Assembly: GCA_963837365.1 (NCBI GenBank)
Contig: CAWIMW010000003.1
Coordinates: 682,001 to 746,000 of the forward strand
Origin: CAWBXL01 sp963837365
GTDB lineage: Bacteria; Acidobacteriota; Terriglobia; Terriglobales; Acidobacteriaceae
Direction of reading: 5' to 3'
Length of the DNA stretch: 64,000 nt
Part shown: piece after piece, positions 52,039 to 60,977 of the stretch
How positions within the stretch are numbered: the stretch's first letter is position 1
Layout: every line of letters begins with the position of its first letter
Translations under genes and position numbers: made by a program
Notes under the pieces: generated by a model
The model's input: only the letters and a program-made list of their open reading frames with translations
What the model was told of the DNA's origin: nothing
Databases searched by the model: none

Positions 52039-53711
52039 ACACTGGCGCATTGAAACATCCGGGGACCGCGCCATTGGGCAATAGAAATGATGGCCCATCG
52101 GTCAAGCTCAAGCGGCAACTAAAGGGTGACCTCGACAATATCGTATTGAAGGCCCTCCGTAAGGAACCTTCGCGGCGCTACACATCAGTCGAACAATTGG
52201 CCGAAGATATTCGCCGCCATTTGCAGGGACTTCCAGTCTCCGCGGCTCCCGATTCTTTTTCCTATCGTGCCGACAAATTCATACGCCGGAATAAATTGGG
52301 AGTCGCGGCCACGGCGCTCATCCTGATTGCGGTACTCACGGGAGTTGCTACCACCGTCCACGAAGCGCGTATTGCAGCCGCCAATGAACGCAGGGCGCAG
52401 CAACGTTTCAATGATGTTCGCAAGCTGGCGAACTCGCTGATGTTCGAAATCCACGATTCGATCAGGGACCTACCCGGTTCGACGCCGGCAAGAAGGCTCA
52501 TCGTCACGCGGGCACTCGAATATCTGGATAGGTTGAGTCAGCAATCGCAGGGCGACGTTTCCCTGCAAAAAGAGTTGGCCGCGGCCTATGAAAGAGTCGG
52601 GGATGTGCTGGGATATCCTTATGCCGCAAACCTGGGCGATGTGCAGGGAGCGCTACAGAGTCACCGCAAAGCGCTGGCCATTCGCGAAGCATTGATTACG
52701 GCCAATTCCAATGACTTGGAGCTTCAGCGCGACCTGGCAACCAACTATGTGAAGATCGCACAAATTATGGAATCCGACGGAGATTTCGCAGGTGCGCTTG
52801 CTGCGGTCCGTAAAGCTTTACCCATCACACAAAAAATAGCAGCTGCCGATAATAGTCCTGCACGGGCAGACCAGATGGCTGGAAGTTATTACTTCATCGC
52901 CAGCCTTCTGTCCAAGACCGGCGACCCCAGTAAGGCATTGGAGAATTACCAGCATGCGGCAATGATCCGGCAAACCGCATTACAAGCAAATCCTGGAAAT
53001 TTGTTTTTGCGCACGCACCTGGCGGCAGATTATGCCGGAGAAGCAAAATCGCTGGCACAGCGGGGTGAGTTGGGGCATGCTGTGCAAAGTCAGGCCAAGG
53101 CGGTCAGCATTCTCCAGGATGTGTCTAAAACCAATCCCAATAATGCAACCCTACGTGAGTATCTTGGCGAAGCCATCAATCGCATGGCCACTTACCGCAT
53201 GGAACAAGGAAGCCCGGCCGGAGCTTTGGAAGCGTACACCCAGGCGCACCGGATTTTTCGGGACTTGGTGGTTGTAGACTCCAAAAACTCCTTGGCCAAA
53301 GCGAACTTCGCGTTTAGTAATAATGGAATTGCCAGTTGCCTGGTGACCCTTGGTAAACCTACGGCAGCGATTAAGATTTTTCGCGAGGCCGCTGCCATCT
53401 TCGAAGAGATGTCTTCCACAACGGTAGCCAACCGCTACCCACGCACGGGCTTAGCGCAGACGTACTCCGGATTAGGGTCGGCCTATTCTGCATTAGCCGC
53501 GCGCGCGAAAACTCCGGCGAAGCAAAAGCGTGAGTATTGGAAGGAAGCCCGGGAATCATGTGAAAAAAGCCTTGCCCTGTGGAGCCAAAAACAAAAACTA
53601 GGAGAGTTAGAGAGCGGCGAACACGGGGAAGCACAGCGAGTCGTACAGTGCATCGCCAAGTGTGACGCACAGCTGGGTCGTTCCCAGTCTGGCCATAATA
53701 ATTCGCATTGA
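52035..53711 (+). CDS. Kinase C-lobe end, TM helix and TPR domain (second half of split gene)
   Basis: The 558-residue frame begins in the ATGA with the end of frame 51091-52038. Residues up to about 70 are the last kinase helices (NIVLKALRKEPSRRYTSVEQLAEDIRRHL). A membrane helix (VAATALILIAVLTGVATTV) lies at about 94-112. The exterior is a TPR array (LAAAYERVGDVLGYPYA, SHRKALAIREALI, YYFIASLLSKTGDPSKALENYQ, and so on). It cannot be a functional kinase without the first half. Homologues that I know are single proteins with kinase, TM helix and TPR parts. It is probably a broken gene, or a coupled two-chain kinase. Confidence 0.85.
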   Translation: MNTGALKHPGTAPLGNRNDGPSVKLKRQLKGDLDNIVLKALRKEPSRRYTSVEQLAEDIRRHLQGLPVSAAPDSFSYRADKFIRRNKLGVAATALILIAVLTGVATTVHEARIAAANERRAQQRFNDVRKLANSLMFEIHDSIRDLPGSTPARRLIVTRALEYLDRLSQQSQGDVSLQKELAAAYERVGDVLGYPYAANLGDVQGALQSHRKALAIREALITANSNDLELQRDLATNYVKIAQIMESDGDFAGALAAVRKALPITQKIAAADNSPARADQMAGSYYFIASLLSKTGDPSKALENYQHAAMIRQTALQANPGNLFLRTHLAADYAGEAKSLAQRGELGHAVQSQAKAVSILQDVSKTNPNNATLREYLGEAINRMATYRMEQGSPAGALEAYTQAHRIFRDLVVVDSKNSLAKANFAFSNNGIASCLVTLGKPTAAIKIFREAAAIFEEMSSTTVANRYPRTGLAQTYSGLGSAYSALAARAKTPAKQKREYWKEARESCEKSLALWSQKQKLGELESGEHGEAQRVVQCIAKCDAQLGRSQSGHNNSH

Positions 53712-53757
53712 AACTTCAAGCCGCCAAGGAAGCATGTGAAAGCACAGGTCCCACCGA

Positions 53758-54336
53758 GTGATCAGGGCGTTTCAGGGTTATAAATCTCTTCATTTGGAAG
53801 CGGATGTCGGCCCCGGCCCTGCTGCAATGCAGGCATGGATTGGAGAAGCACAAGCGGGGGCCCACAACCATGCCCAGGCATTGAAGAGTTACAACGCCGC
53901 CGCTGCCGACCTGGAGGAGGACAAAGCTCACTTCGACGATGCCCGCTGTGATCTGGCCATGGTAGAAACCAAGATCGGCAATGCACTGTTTAAAATGGGC
54001 AAGAGCCAGGAAGCGCGATCTCACTACGAGAAAGCACTGGACACTGCGAAAGTGCCCGTCTCACTCGAGCATAATGATTTTCCCGCACTGTACGCCGCAG
54101 CAGAAGCCTACGCGGGAATGGGTGACGTTTCTTTATCCGAAGCACGCCACTCGGCTTCGCTGGAAGCTCACTCCAGACTGTGGAATGACCCTTGCGTATC
54201 GTATGAAAAAAGTCTTGGCATTTGGAAACATATTCCGAATCCTTCCCGCTTCAGCGGGAACGGTTACTTAGCCAGTGATCCACTAGAGATAGAGCATCGT
54301 TTGCAAGCATGTAGAACTGCGCTGGTAAGACACTAG
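53758..54336 (+). pseudogene. TPR fragment resembling a kinase-TPR C terminus
   Basis: The 192-residue frame has TPR hairpins (AQAGAHNHAQALKSYNAAAAD, IGNALFKMGKSQEARSHYEKAL, YAAAEAYAGMGDV) and an ending (SYEKSLGIWKHIPNPSRFSGN) like the final repeats of kinase-TPR proteins. It has no kinase, TM helix or signal peptide, and no clear RBS at the GTG. An in-frame stop at 53737-53739 bars extension upstream. It is probably a leftover of a second copy of such a gene rather than a functional protein. Confidence 0.6.
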
Positions 54337-54355
54337 CGCAGTGCATTCGCATGTG

Positions 54356-54889
54356 TCAGGCCGTCTGAACTCGTTGAGCTAATTTCTTCCGCTTTTTTCT
54401 TACCCCGCGGTAGAACACGATCGCAATCAGAAGGAATGGCGATAAATAAAACAAAAGGTCCCAGCGCCCGAAACCGGTGGGCGTAGCTTCGACCTGTGAA
54501 AGCGCTTCTCCGTTGACCGTGGCGCTCTGCAAGTGCACCCGGACCCGAAAGAACTCCTGCCGGTCAAATTCGACTTGTGCGTTGTACTGTACCTGCCCGC
54601 GATTACTCTCACGTTCCATAGGATACACGACTTCGGCGAGGCGGCCGCTGACGGGCTGGATACCGATATTCATTTTCAGATCGTTCGGAACTGTGGTACC
54701 AGGCATTGGATCTACCAGCACAAAAAATGCGCTGGGGCCGATATCGGGATGGGTCCAGATCGAAATTTTGCAGGTGCCGATTTGCTGATCTACGACGATG
54801 GGGAAAGGCGGACCAATGTGGGCAGCGGCCAGCGAACTGAGGAGACAGCAGAGCGTTGGTAATAGAGCGAGTTTTTTGTAGGCTTGCAT
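54356..54889 (-). CDS. Membrane protein downstream of the polyferredoxin gene, unknown
   Basis: From the ATG at 54889 the product is 177 residues with a signal peptide (KKLALLPTLCCLLSSLAAA), a beta-rich exterior (PIVVDQQIGTCKISIWTHPDIG) and a C-terminal membrane helix (RWDLLFYLSPFLLIAIVFY) with a Lys/Arg-rich tail. This topology (exterior domain, helix at the end) recalls FixH/CcoH-like or YtkA-like partners of redox membrane proteins. I cannot name the family. The gene is 30 bases after the polyferredoxin gene and probably ends the transcript. Confidence 0.68.
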   Translation of the reverse strand: MQAYKKLALLPTLCCLLSSLAAAHIGPPFPIVVDQQIGTCKISIWTHPDIGPSAFFVLVDPMPGTTVPNDLKMNIGIQPVSGRLAEVVYPMERESNRGQVQYNAQVEFDRQEFFRVRVHLQSATVNGEALSQVEATPTGFGRWDLLFYLSPFLLIAIVFYRGVRKKRKKLAQRVQTA

Positions 54890-54919
54890 GCGTTGCAATA
54901 TTTGCCTGCGAATCTATAG

Positions 54920-56392
54920 CTATCCACCAATCATCAATGTCGCCCGCATTTCCATCGGTTGAAACAGCAGCCAAAGAGCGGCCATAGACATGATCACCGC
55001 GATGGCGGCCCATGGGATGAAGATCTTCCATGACCGTTGGGGAGAATCCGTTTCCGCGAGCCGGTAAGTCACCAGCATCGATCCCGCCAAGCCCAAGCCC
55101 AGAAACATCATTTCCAGCGGACGCACAAATCGCAGAGGGATGCCAGTCAATCTCCACAAAGGAGTCCCCAGGACCGGCCAGCCCAGGCTTGCTACAGCAT
55201 TCTGCGTGACGGGAATGAACGTTAGTAGCCCGGTGAAAAAATGAAATCCGTAGTGGGCCAGCCACATTCCAAAGCCGACTGGTACCAAGCCGTAGCTGTA
55301 GCGAATGGCCATTGGAACAAGGTTGCGAGGTTGCGTTCCCCACTTGCATGTTAGCCATGCTGCGAGCCCCAACAGTACGGCAGGCTCTATCACGAGGAAT
55401 ATCGCAAAGATCATGCCCAGTACCGGGGCCTCGTGAGTAACGTGGAGAAGTTTTCCCATCCAGCTTTCTACGACATAGACCGGACTGACCATGCCAAAGG
55501 CGTTCAGCAAGGCCCCAAAGCTAAAGATGATCGCCAATGCCGCCAAGTCTTTGCGTCGGGAAAAGAATCCCACGCCGGAGCGCGGGGGATCAACCGACAG
55601 TTCATCCCCCGGCGAGCGCGAAAGGATTCCCACGTTATCGTGCGGACATGCATGGACGCAGTCCAGGCAAAAGGTGCAGTCCATGTTCCCCACCTTGAGC
55701 GGTTGAAACAACGCCAGTTCACAGCCGCGCTGAATCACTACCAAGTCAGAATGCGGTTCGCGCTGGCCACGGATGCAATCCTTGGTGCCGCAATCACCGC
55801 ACACTTTCTGGTCGCGCACCGCAACCTCCAACGGCGAAAGCAACGACCCGGCAAAATTGAACTGCCCGATGGGGCAAACAAATTTGCAGAAGACTGCGTG
55901 CTTGAAAAGACCGTCAATAATCAACACGGCGGCGAAATACGCGACAATCACCCAGGCTGTCAGCCACGGCGATGCCCACAAATCATAGAGCTCGTAGATA
56001 AAAAGGATCAGAGCAAACAGTCCGATGGATAACCATTTATTGCGCAACGCCCGTGGCCAGTTGAAACGAGGCTTGAAGAAGCGGCGGGCCATGTTGCGTA
56101 CCAACATGAACGGACATGCCAGGCAGAAGAAGTTTCCTGCCGCAAGCAGAACCAGCACTAACGCGCCCCGGAAATGGACCCAGGTAAGCACCGTTGCCAG
56201 GTTTTTTGGCGAGAGCGAAGGCCCGAGCAATCCATGAAGTACCATTACGACGCTCAGAAACAGCAACGGAATTTGCAGCAAGGTGCGGGAGTGCCGCCAG
56301 CGGAGGAGGCTTCCTATGACGGGCACTTGCAATAGGTCGAAGCTCTGGGAATCAGAAGCGGATGCGAGCGAATTGGACGGCGGACTGGACAA
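54920..56392 (-). CDS. NosR/NapH-like membrane polyferredoxin
   Basis: The 490-residue protein starts at a TTG five bases after the lipoprotein gene. It has about ten membrane helices. Two Cys motifs at the helix ends (FCLACPFM and FCKFVCPIGQ) are of NapH/NosR type, and between them and the last helices lie CGDCGTKDCIRG and CTFCLDCVHACPHDN, ligands for [4Fe-4S] clusters on the cytoplasmic side. Such proteins pass electrons across the membrane to periplasmic enzymes. Unlike NosR it has no FMN-binding exterior domain. GCELALFQPLKVGNMDCTF is a strong local signature. With the RnfD-like gene it forms the redox core of this region. Confidence 0.85.
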   Translation of the reverse strand: MSSPPSNSLASASDSQSFDLLQVPVIGSLLRWRHSRTLLQIPLLFLSVVMVLHGLLGPSLSPKNLATVLTWVHFRGALVLVLLAAGNFFCLACPFMLVRNMARRFFKPRFNWPRALRNKWLSIGLFALILFIYELYDLWASPWLTAWVIVAYFAAVLIIDGLFKHAVFCKFVCPIGQFNFAGSLLSPLEVAVRDQKVCGDCGTKDCIRGQREPHSDLVVIQRGCELALFQPLKVGNMDCTFCLDCVHACPHDNVGILSRSPGDELSVDPPRSGVGFFSRRKDLAALAIIFSFGALLNAFGMVSPVYVVESWMGKLLHVTHEAPVLGMIFAIFLVIEPAVLLGLAAWLTCKWGTQPRNLVPMAIRYSYGLVPVGFGMWLAHYGFHFFTGLLTFIPVTQNAVASLGWPVLGTPLWRLTGIPLRFVRPLEMMFLGLGLAGSMLVTYRLAETDSPQRSWKIFIPWAAIAVIMSMAALWLLFQPMEMRATLMIGG

Positions 56393-56397
56393 TTCCC

Positions 56398-56820
56398 CTA
56401 ATTTGCCTGAACACCATTTAAGTTGATTTGACGTTCGAGTTTCATTCCGTTCGTAAGCTCGATATGAACAAGCATGACCCAGTCGCCTGACATATTGAGT
56501 TGCAGAGATCCTTGGTAGCGACCAGCTTCGATCTCTTTGGCTTCACCAAATACCGGCGCCATGCCAGGATGTGACATGTCTCCTTCCAACGCGATGTGAG
56601 CGCCGGAAACCGGTTTTCCCGAAGAGTCGCTAAGTTTCAGATTCAAAGTAACGGGTCCAACTCGCGCCGGTTGAGGAGCTACTTCAGTGCTCACAACCAC
56701 CGTAGAAGCGGTGGAAGAATGTTTGTTGCAACCAGCGAAAAAGATAGTTACTGCTAGGGCTGCCAAACACCATCCTGGCGCAAGTCTTGATCGTCCAGGA
56801 TGGCGCCGTGGTATGGACAA
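56398..56820 (-). CDS. YtkA/FixH-like lipoprotein
   Basis: The 140-residue protein starts at a TTG and has a lipobox (VTIFFAGC, Cys30), so it is probably attached to a membrane. The mature part has a YtkA-like immunoglobulin-type beta sandwich: PARVGPVTLNLKLSDSSGKP, MSHPGMAPVFGEAKEIEAGRY and GDWVMLVHIEL. YtkA-like domains often occur with copper-handling or cytochrome oxidase assembly proteins, and a Met/His pair (HPGM) is present here. It lies nine bases after the His-rich membrane protein gene and five before the polyferredoxin gene. Confidence 0.8.
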   Translation of the reverse strand: MSIPRRHPGRSRLAPGWCLAALAVTIFFAGCNKHSSTASTVVVSTEVAPQPARVGPVTLNLKLSDSSGKPVSGAHIALEGDMSHPGMAPVFGEAKEIEAGRYQGSLQLNMSGDWVMLVHIELTNGMKLERQINLNGVQAN

Positions 56821-56829
56821 GGTTATTTT

Positions 56830-57429
56830 CTATGCCGCCTGCGCAGCCGGCATTTCGTGCTGGTGCCACTCGCAGGTGCAATGCGCCTTCGGCTGCCCTT
56901 CCTCCGGGAACATGTGGTAGTACATGGCGATAACCATGGGAATGAATACCACGCTGTTGTAGAACAGGTGCAACTCCACCCGCGGGAACACCAGTTGCAG
57001 GAAGCTGACCGGAACAGGCGAATGGAACCAGTTGTGGGTGAGTGCCTGGTATTGCAGCACTCCATGTTCGATGTGGTGCCAGAACTGGATCCAGAATGAC
57101 ACCATCCACCAAGTGTGCGAAACACCGGTGAATCCCTTACGCAGTACCCAAATTCCGATCAACATGATCAGAGCGTAAACGTAGTGCAGCACTTCCAGTT
57201 TGATCGCCCACGGCCATAATAGCCCCAGCATCCCCAAAGCCTTGGGACGAGGCCACCCCATGACATAAATCTGGTAAGCCTGAAAGAGATGCTCGCCCCA
57301 GTGGGCCAACACTATAAACATGAAAAACTGAAGAGCCGGCTTGTGCCAGCGAGTATTGATCTTTTCGTAAAAGCTGACCTTCCCGACCGGAACTCCGCAA
57401 GCATCGGGAGCGCTTGCTGCTGTAGCCAT
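56830..57429 (-). CDS. His/Trp-rich five-helix membrane protein, unknown
   Basis: From the ATG at 57429 (GGGGGAAA seven bases upstream) the product is 199 residues. It has about five helices that carry many His and Trp: LAHWGEHLFQAYQIYVMGWP, KLEVLHYVYALIMLIGIWVL, WWMVSFWIQFWHHIEHGVLQ and RVELHLFYNSVVFIPMVIAM. The tail has CTCEWHQHEM. Six or more His lie in or near the membrane, which suits binding of haem or metal, but this is inferred. I do not recognise a named family. The gene is in the row of porin, YtkA-like and polyferredoxin genes. Confidence 0.75.
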   Translation of the reverse strand: MATAASAPDACGVPVGKVSFYEKINTRWHKPALQFFMFIVLAHWGEHLFQAYQIYVMGWPRPKALGMLGLLWPWAIKLEVLHYVYALIMLIGIWVLRKGFTGVSHTWWMVSFWIQFWHHIEHGVLQYQALTHNWFHSPVPVSFLQLVFPRVELHLFYNSVVFIPMVIAMYYHMFPEEGQPKAHCTCEWHQHEMPAAQAA

Positions 57430-57619
57430 TTCGATTTCCCCCACAGTGGAATGCACCCAAAATCAATGTGCGGTAGCTTCACATTCGTAGCTGGGAAGGT
57501 CAATAGTAGTTTCATACTAACCGTCCCTCTTTTTCTTACCACTTGCTACCTACAAAACCTCAACTGCCCGAAATGGATCGCCCTCTGCAAACCATTAATA
57601 ACAAGCAACTACGTTGTCG

Positions 57620-58999
57620 CTAGAAATTGTAGACCGTCATCGCATATGGGTAGTTGTAGGACGCGCCCGGGGTCGCATTTTTGAGGAAGGTACCGGCGAA
57701 AATCTTGCCGAACCCTCCAGAGAATGAAAGTCTCGAGTTGAAGGTGTAACTCGAAACCAAATCAAACCCCTGCCCGACAAATTTGCCATCGACACCCGCT
57801 ACATTGCGGGCGATCACCCCACTGCCGGCGGTATACAAACCATCATGCGAATCGGCCAGCCAGTAGGAGTTATAGCGCCCGGACGCCATCCACTTTTTGT
57901 TGAGCTTGAATTCAACACCGCCGCGCAGATGGTGGATGTTTTGCCATCCGACCTGGTCCGTCAGACCGTATTTATCGTGGCCGGTAGGATAGAGCTGGTC
58001 AAAAGTGCCACGATGATTGTCGGTGGAATTTTTGTCGCCGGTGGCGTGGTTGTGTTCAACAAAAATGCGCGGCGTGAAGCGCGCTTTGGCAACTGTGTAG
58101 CCGAGCAGAACGTGGTCAGCCCAGGCGCCAATGGACTCCGCACCTAGTGAGCCTTTCTGACCGACGAAGTCGGTGTTGTATTCGAGACCATTCGGCAATT
58201 TCCCGAGCCAACGAATTCCGTAGGTCCCGAAGTTCATAATTCCCTGAACACCCAACTCCGTGCGCAATCCAGCCTGCCGTCGCCAGAAAAAGTAAGGCTC
58301 CACTGTGGCCTTGGGAACGAGCTTCTTGAAGCTGGTGTAGAGACCATAGAAGTTGTTTCCCGGGAAGCTATCGTCGAAGTTGTCCTGGTCAATCTTGACC
58401 ACGGTTGCGGCAAAAGCATCAAGGCGAAATCCGTTGCCAGCGTAAGATCCTCGGAAGCCGTCGAAGGTGCGAGCGGTGTTCGCCCAGGGCAACGCACCTA
58501 CCAATCGCCCTTCACCGAACTCCAACTCCTGGCGTCCAAAGCGGAACCCAAGGTTCTGCTTCTCCACATCACCCAACTCAACGTAGCCTTGACGAAAATC
58601 CATCGTGTCACGGAAGGGTGGGCCTGCCGGAAGAGACTTCTTCCAGGGAGCGTGTGCGTCCATGGATTGAAAATTAAACTTTAGCCACGATGTAGGCTGT
58701 AATTTGAGATTGAGCCACACGCGTTCGAGAAGGTAGGCGTCCTCATTGGCTGGGTTGAAGCCCCCATTTGTATAGCCTTCGAAGCGGGTGCGAAATTGAC
58801 CACTAAAGCGTATCCACTTCGGCAGTGCTTGATTGAAGCCATCCAGCGGCGACCACGAGGGTGGATCGGCCTTGGCTGCTTGGGCCGGTGGCTTTGGAGG
58901 CTCCGCTGCCGGCGCGACGGTGGGCGCTTGCTGCCCGAACATATTCATGCTCAGCAAAAGAACTACACCACACCACACAGCTGCTTTGCAGCATTTCAT
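57620..58999 (-). CDS. Outer-membrane porin of the alginate-export type
   Basis: The 459-residue protein has a signal peptide (AVWCGVVLLLSMNMFGQQ), a Pro/Ala-rich start and a beta-barrel with alternating aromatic strands: KWIRFSGQFRTRFEGYTN, AYLLERVWLNLKLQPTSWL, LGFRFGRQELEFGEGRL. The pattern fits the alginate_exp (AlgE-like) porin family. It ends in Phe, as normal for outer-membrane barrels. GGGAG precedes the ATG. It lies between CRTAC1 and His-rich membrane protein genes, with gaps of about 150 bases on each side, so it may have its own promoter or share one. Confidence 0.82.
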   Translation of the reverse strand: MKCCKAAVWCGVVLLLSMNMFGQQAPTVAPAAEPPKPPAQAAKADPPSWSPLDGFNQALPKWIRFSGQFRTRFEGYTNGGFNPANEDAYLLERVWLNLKLQPTSWLKFNFQSMDAHAPWKKSLPAGPPFRDTMDFRQGYVELGDVEKQNLGFRFGRQELEFGEGRLVGALPWANTARTFDGFRGSYAGNGFRLDAFAATVVKIDQDNFDDSFPGNNFYGLYTSFKKLVPKATVEPYFFWRRQAGLRTELGVQGIMNFGTYGIRWLGKLPNGLEYNTDFVGQKGSLGAESIGAWADHVLLGYTVAKARFTPRIFVEHNHATGDKNSTDNHRGTFDQLYPTGHDKYGLTDQVGWQNIHHLRGGVEFKLNKKWMASGRYNSYWLADSHDGLYTAGSGVIARNVAGVDGKFVGQGFDLVSSYTFNSRLSFSGGFGKIFAGTFLKNATPGASYNYPYAMTVYNF

Positions 59000-59147
59000 G
59001 GAAACTCCCGATTAACTTTCGATTATTTATGTACCGTCCCCACAGCCGACACGAATAGATTTGGACTGCGAAAAATTGTGAACGAATGTAATGGTGCGAG
59101 TGTTGCGAATCAATAGTAGGAAAATACTAGGGTGCGGATTCGTTGGG

Positions 59148-60962
59148 CTAGTGAAGAGAGAAAACGATGGGCTGGCCTGCGATTAGGCCTTTTCCTTCTT
59201 GAATGGTTACAAACTGATTCGGCTTCACATTTGGGACAACATCCTTATGTCCGCTGGGCCAGGCAATTTCCAAGCTCACTGCCTTGTCATTCTCAGGCTT
59301 GCCTAATCCGAAGGTCACGGGCAGCTCACTTTGCGAGAGATAGCTCGAACCGGTCTTGACCATTCTCGAAAGGCGCTCCCCTTTCTTGGTGATGACGATT
59401 ACTCTCGCTCCGATGCCGTCGCGATTCGATTTAGTTCCTACGGTCTTTACCCGCAATACATCATTCTGGTTCGCGTTGTCATTGCGTAGCAGGCGGGTTG
59501 CGCCGTGGTTGGCGGTAATGAGCAGGTCGAGATCACCGTCGTTGTCGAAGTCCCCGTAGGCCGCCCCCCTGCCCACAATGGGTATCTGCATGGCTTTCCC
59601 CAGTTTGTCAGTTACTTCTTCAAATTTGTTCTTTCCCAGATTGCGGAAGAGGTGGGGCGGTTGCGCATATTTCACCGTTGGCTGGACGACGTTGATGTCG
59701 TCAGAGACGTGGCCGTTGACTGCCAGAATGTCGAGGCGGCCGTCGAGATCGTAGTCGAAGAAGAAACAGCCAAAGGTCAGCGACTTCATGGATGTCCGGC
59801 TGATCCCTGAAGCGTTGGCCTCGTCTGTAAACAACCCCGTGCCGTCGTTGAGATACAGCGACATGCCTTCATTGGTGAAATTGCCGACTACCAGGCCCTG
59901 GCGGCCGGAGTTGGCATAATCGGCGGCGTCCGTGCCCATGCCTGCACGCGCGGTTCCAGCCTCACCAAACGCCACGCCGGCCAGCACTCCAACATCAGTG
60001 AACGTCCCGTCATGATTGTTGCGGTAGAGCTTGTTCGGTTCGGTGTCATTGGCGACGAAAAGATCAAGCCAGCCGTCATTGTCGTAATCCAGCAAGGCAA
60101 TGCCAAGGGCTTTGCTGGTTGGGTCGTGGAGTCCAGCCTTTCGCGTCACATTTTCGAACGTTCCATTGCCTTTGTTGTGAAAAAGCGTTGAACTCTCGCC
60201 TTTGAAGGCCTGCGGCGTGCAATAGCTTTTGTTCTTTCCATCGAGGGAACAATACTGGTCAGTCGCGATGGACCACTCGACGTAGTGGGCAACGAACAGA
60301 TCCAGCTTGCCATCGTTGTCGTAGTCAAACCACACCGCGCTGGTCGAGAACCCCGGATCACTCACTCCGGCCTTTGCGGTCACGTCGGCAAATTTTCCGT
60401 TGCCGGAGTTGTGGAACAGGTGATTGGTCCCGACGGTCGTAATGTAGATGTCTTCGAAGCCGTCGTTATCGTAGTCGGCAACTGCACAGCCGAGGCCGTA
60501 CACTTCGACCGCCAGTCCGGCTTGTTTGGTCACATCGGTAAACGTGCCGTCTTTGTTGTTGTGATAAAGCGCGGGGAACGACTTCCCTGCTTTGTGTCCG
60601 GGCCAGTCCATCGAATTGATGAGCAGAATGTCCTGCCAGCCGTCATTGTCGTAGTCGAGAAAACACGCGCCATTGCCCATGGTTTCCGGCAAGTATTTTT
60701 GGCCGAAAGCTCCGCTGTTGTGTTTGAAGTGAATGCCGGCCGGTTCAGTTACGTCGGTAAATTGGATGGGACCGGAAGGCCGTGCAGGAGCACTAACAGC
60801 AGGAGGTTTTGTGGGTGTCGTCTCGGTCAGCGGTGGGGCTTGTGATGCAACGGTAGGCTGAGAAGAAGAAGTTTGCTCCGGTGGGTTTGCGGGCTTCTGT
60901 TTGCATCCTACAAAGAACGCAATTGCCAGCAAGACGCTCCCGGTAATCGAGTTCCTTTTCAT
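59148..60962 (-). CDS. CRTAC1/ASPIC-UnbV FG-GAP lipoprotein
   Basis: The 604-residue protein has a lipobox (LLAIAFFVGC, Cys20), so it is probably a lipoprotein. The body is a FG-GAP/VCBS beta propeller with calcium loops (DYDNDGWQDILLIN, DYDNDGFEDIYI, DYDNDGKLDLFV, DYDLDGRLDILAV). The ASPIC/UnbV domain ends the protein (VTFGLGKPENDKAVSLEIAWPSG). CRTAC1 proteins are exported and calcium-binding, with no known enzyme role. AGAGGAAA precedes the ATG. It follows the RnfD-like gene by 15 bases. Confidence 0.9.
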   Translation of the reverse strand: MKRNSITGSVLLAIAFFVGCKQKPANPPEQTSSSQPTVASQAPPLTETTPTKPPAVSAPARPSGPIQFTDVTEPAGIHFKHNSGAFGQKYLPETMGNGACFLDYDNDGWQDILLINSMDWPGHKAGKSFPALYHNNKDGTFTDVTKQAGLAVEVYGLGCAVADYDNDGFEDIYITTVGTNHLFHNSGNGKFADVTAKAGVSDPGFSTSAVWFDYDNDGKLDLFVAHYVEWSIATDQYCSLDGKNKSYCTPQAFKGESSTLFHNKGNGTFENVTRKAGLHDPTSKALGIALLDYDNDGWLDLFVANDTEPNKLYRNNHDGTFTDVGVLAGVAFGEAGTARAGMGTDAADYANSGRQGLVVGNFTNEGMSLYLNDGTGLFTDEANASGISRTSMKSLTFGCFFFDYDLDGRLDILAVNGHVSDDINVVQPTVKYAQPPHLFRNLGKNKFEEVTDKLGKAMQIPIVGRGAAYGDFDNDGDLDLLITANHGATRLLRNDNANQNDVLRVKTVGTKSNRDGIGARVIVITKKGERLSRMVKTGSSYLSQSELPVTFGLGKPENDKAVSLEIAWPSGHKDVVPNVKPNQFVTIQEGKGLIAGQPIVFSLH

Positions 60963-60977
60963 CCAGCGGATTTCCTC

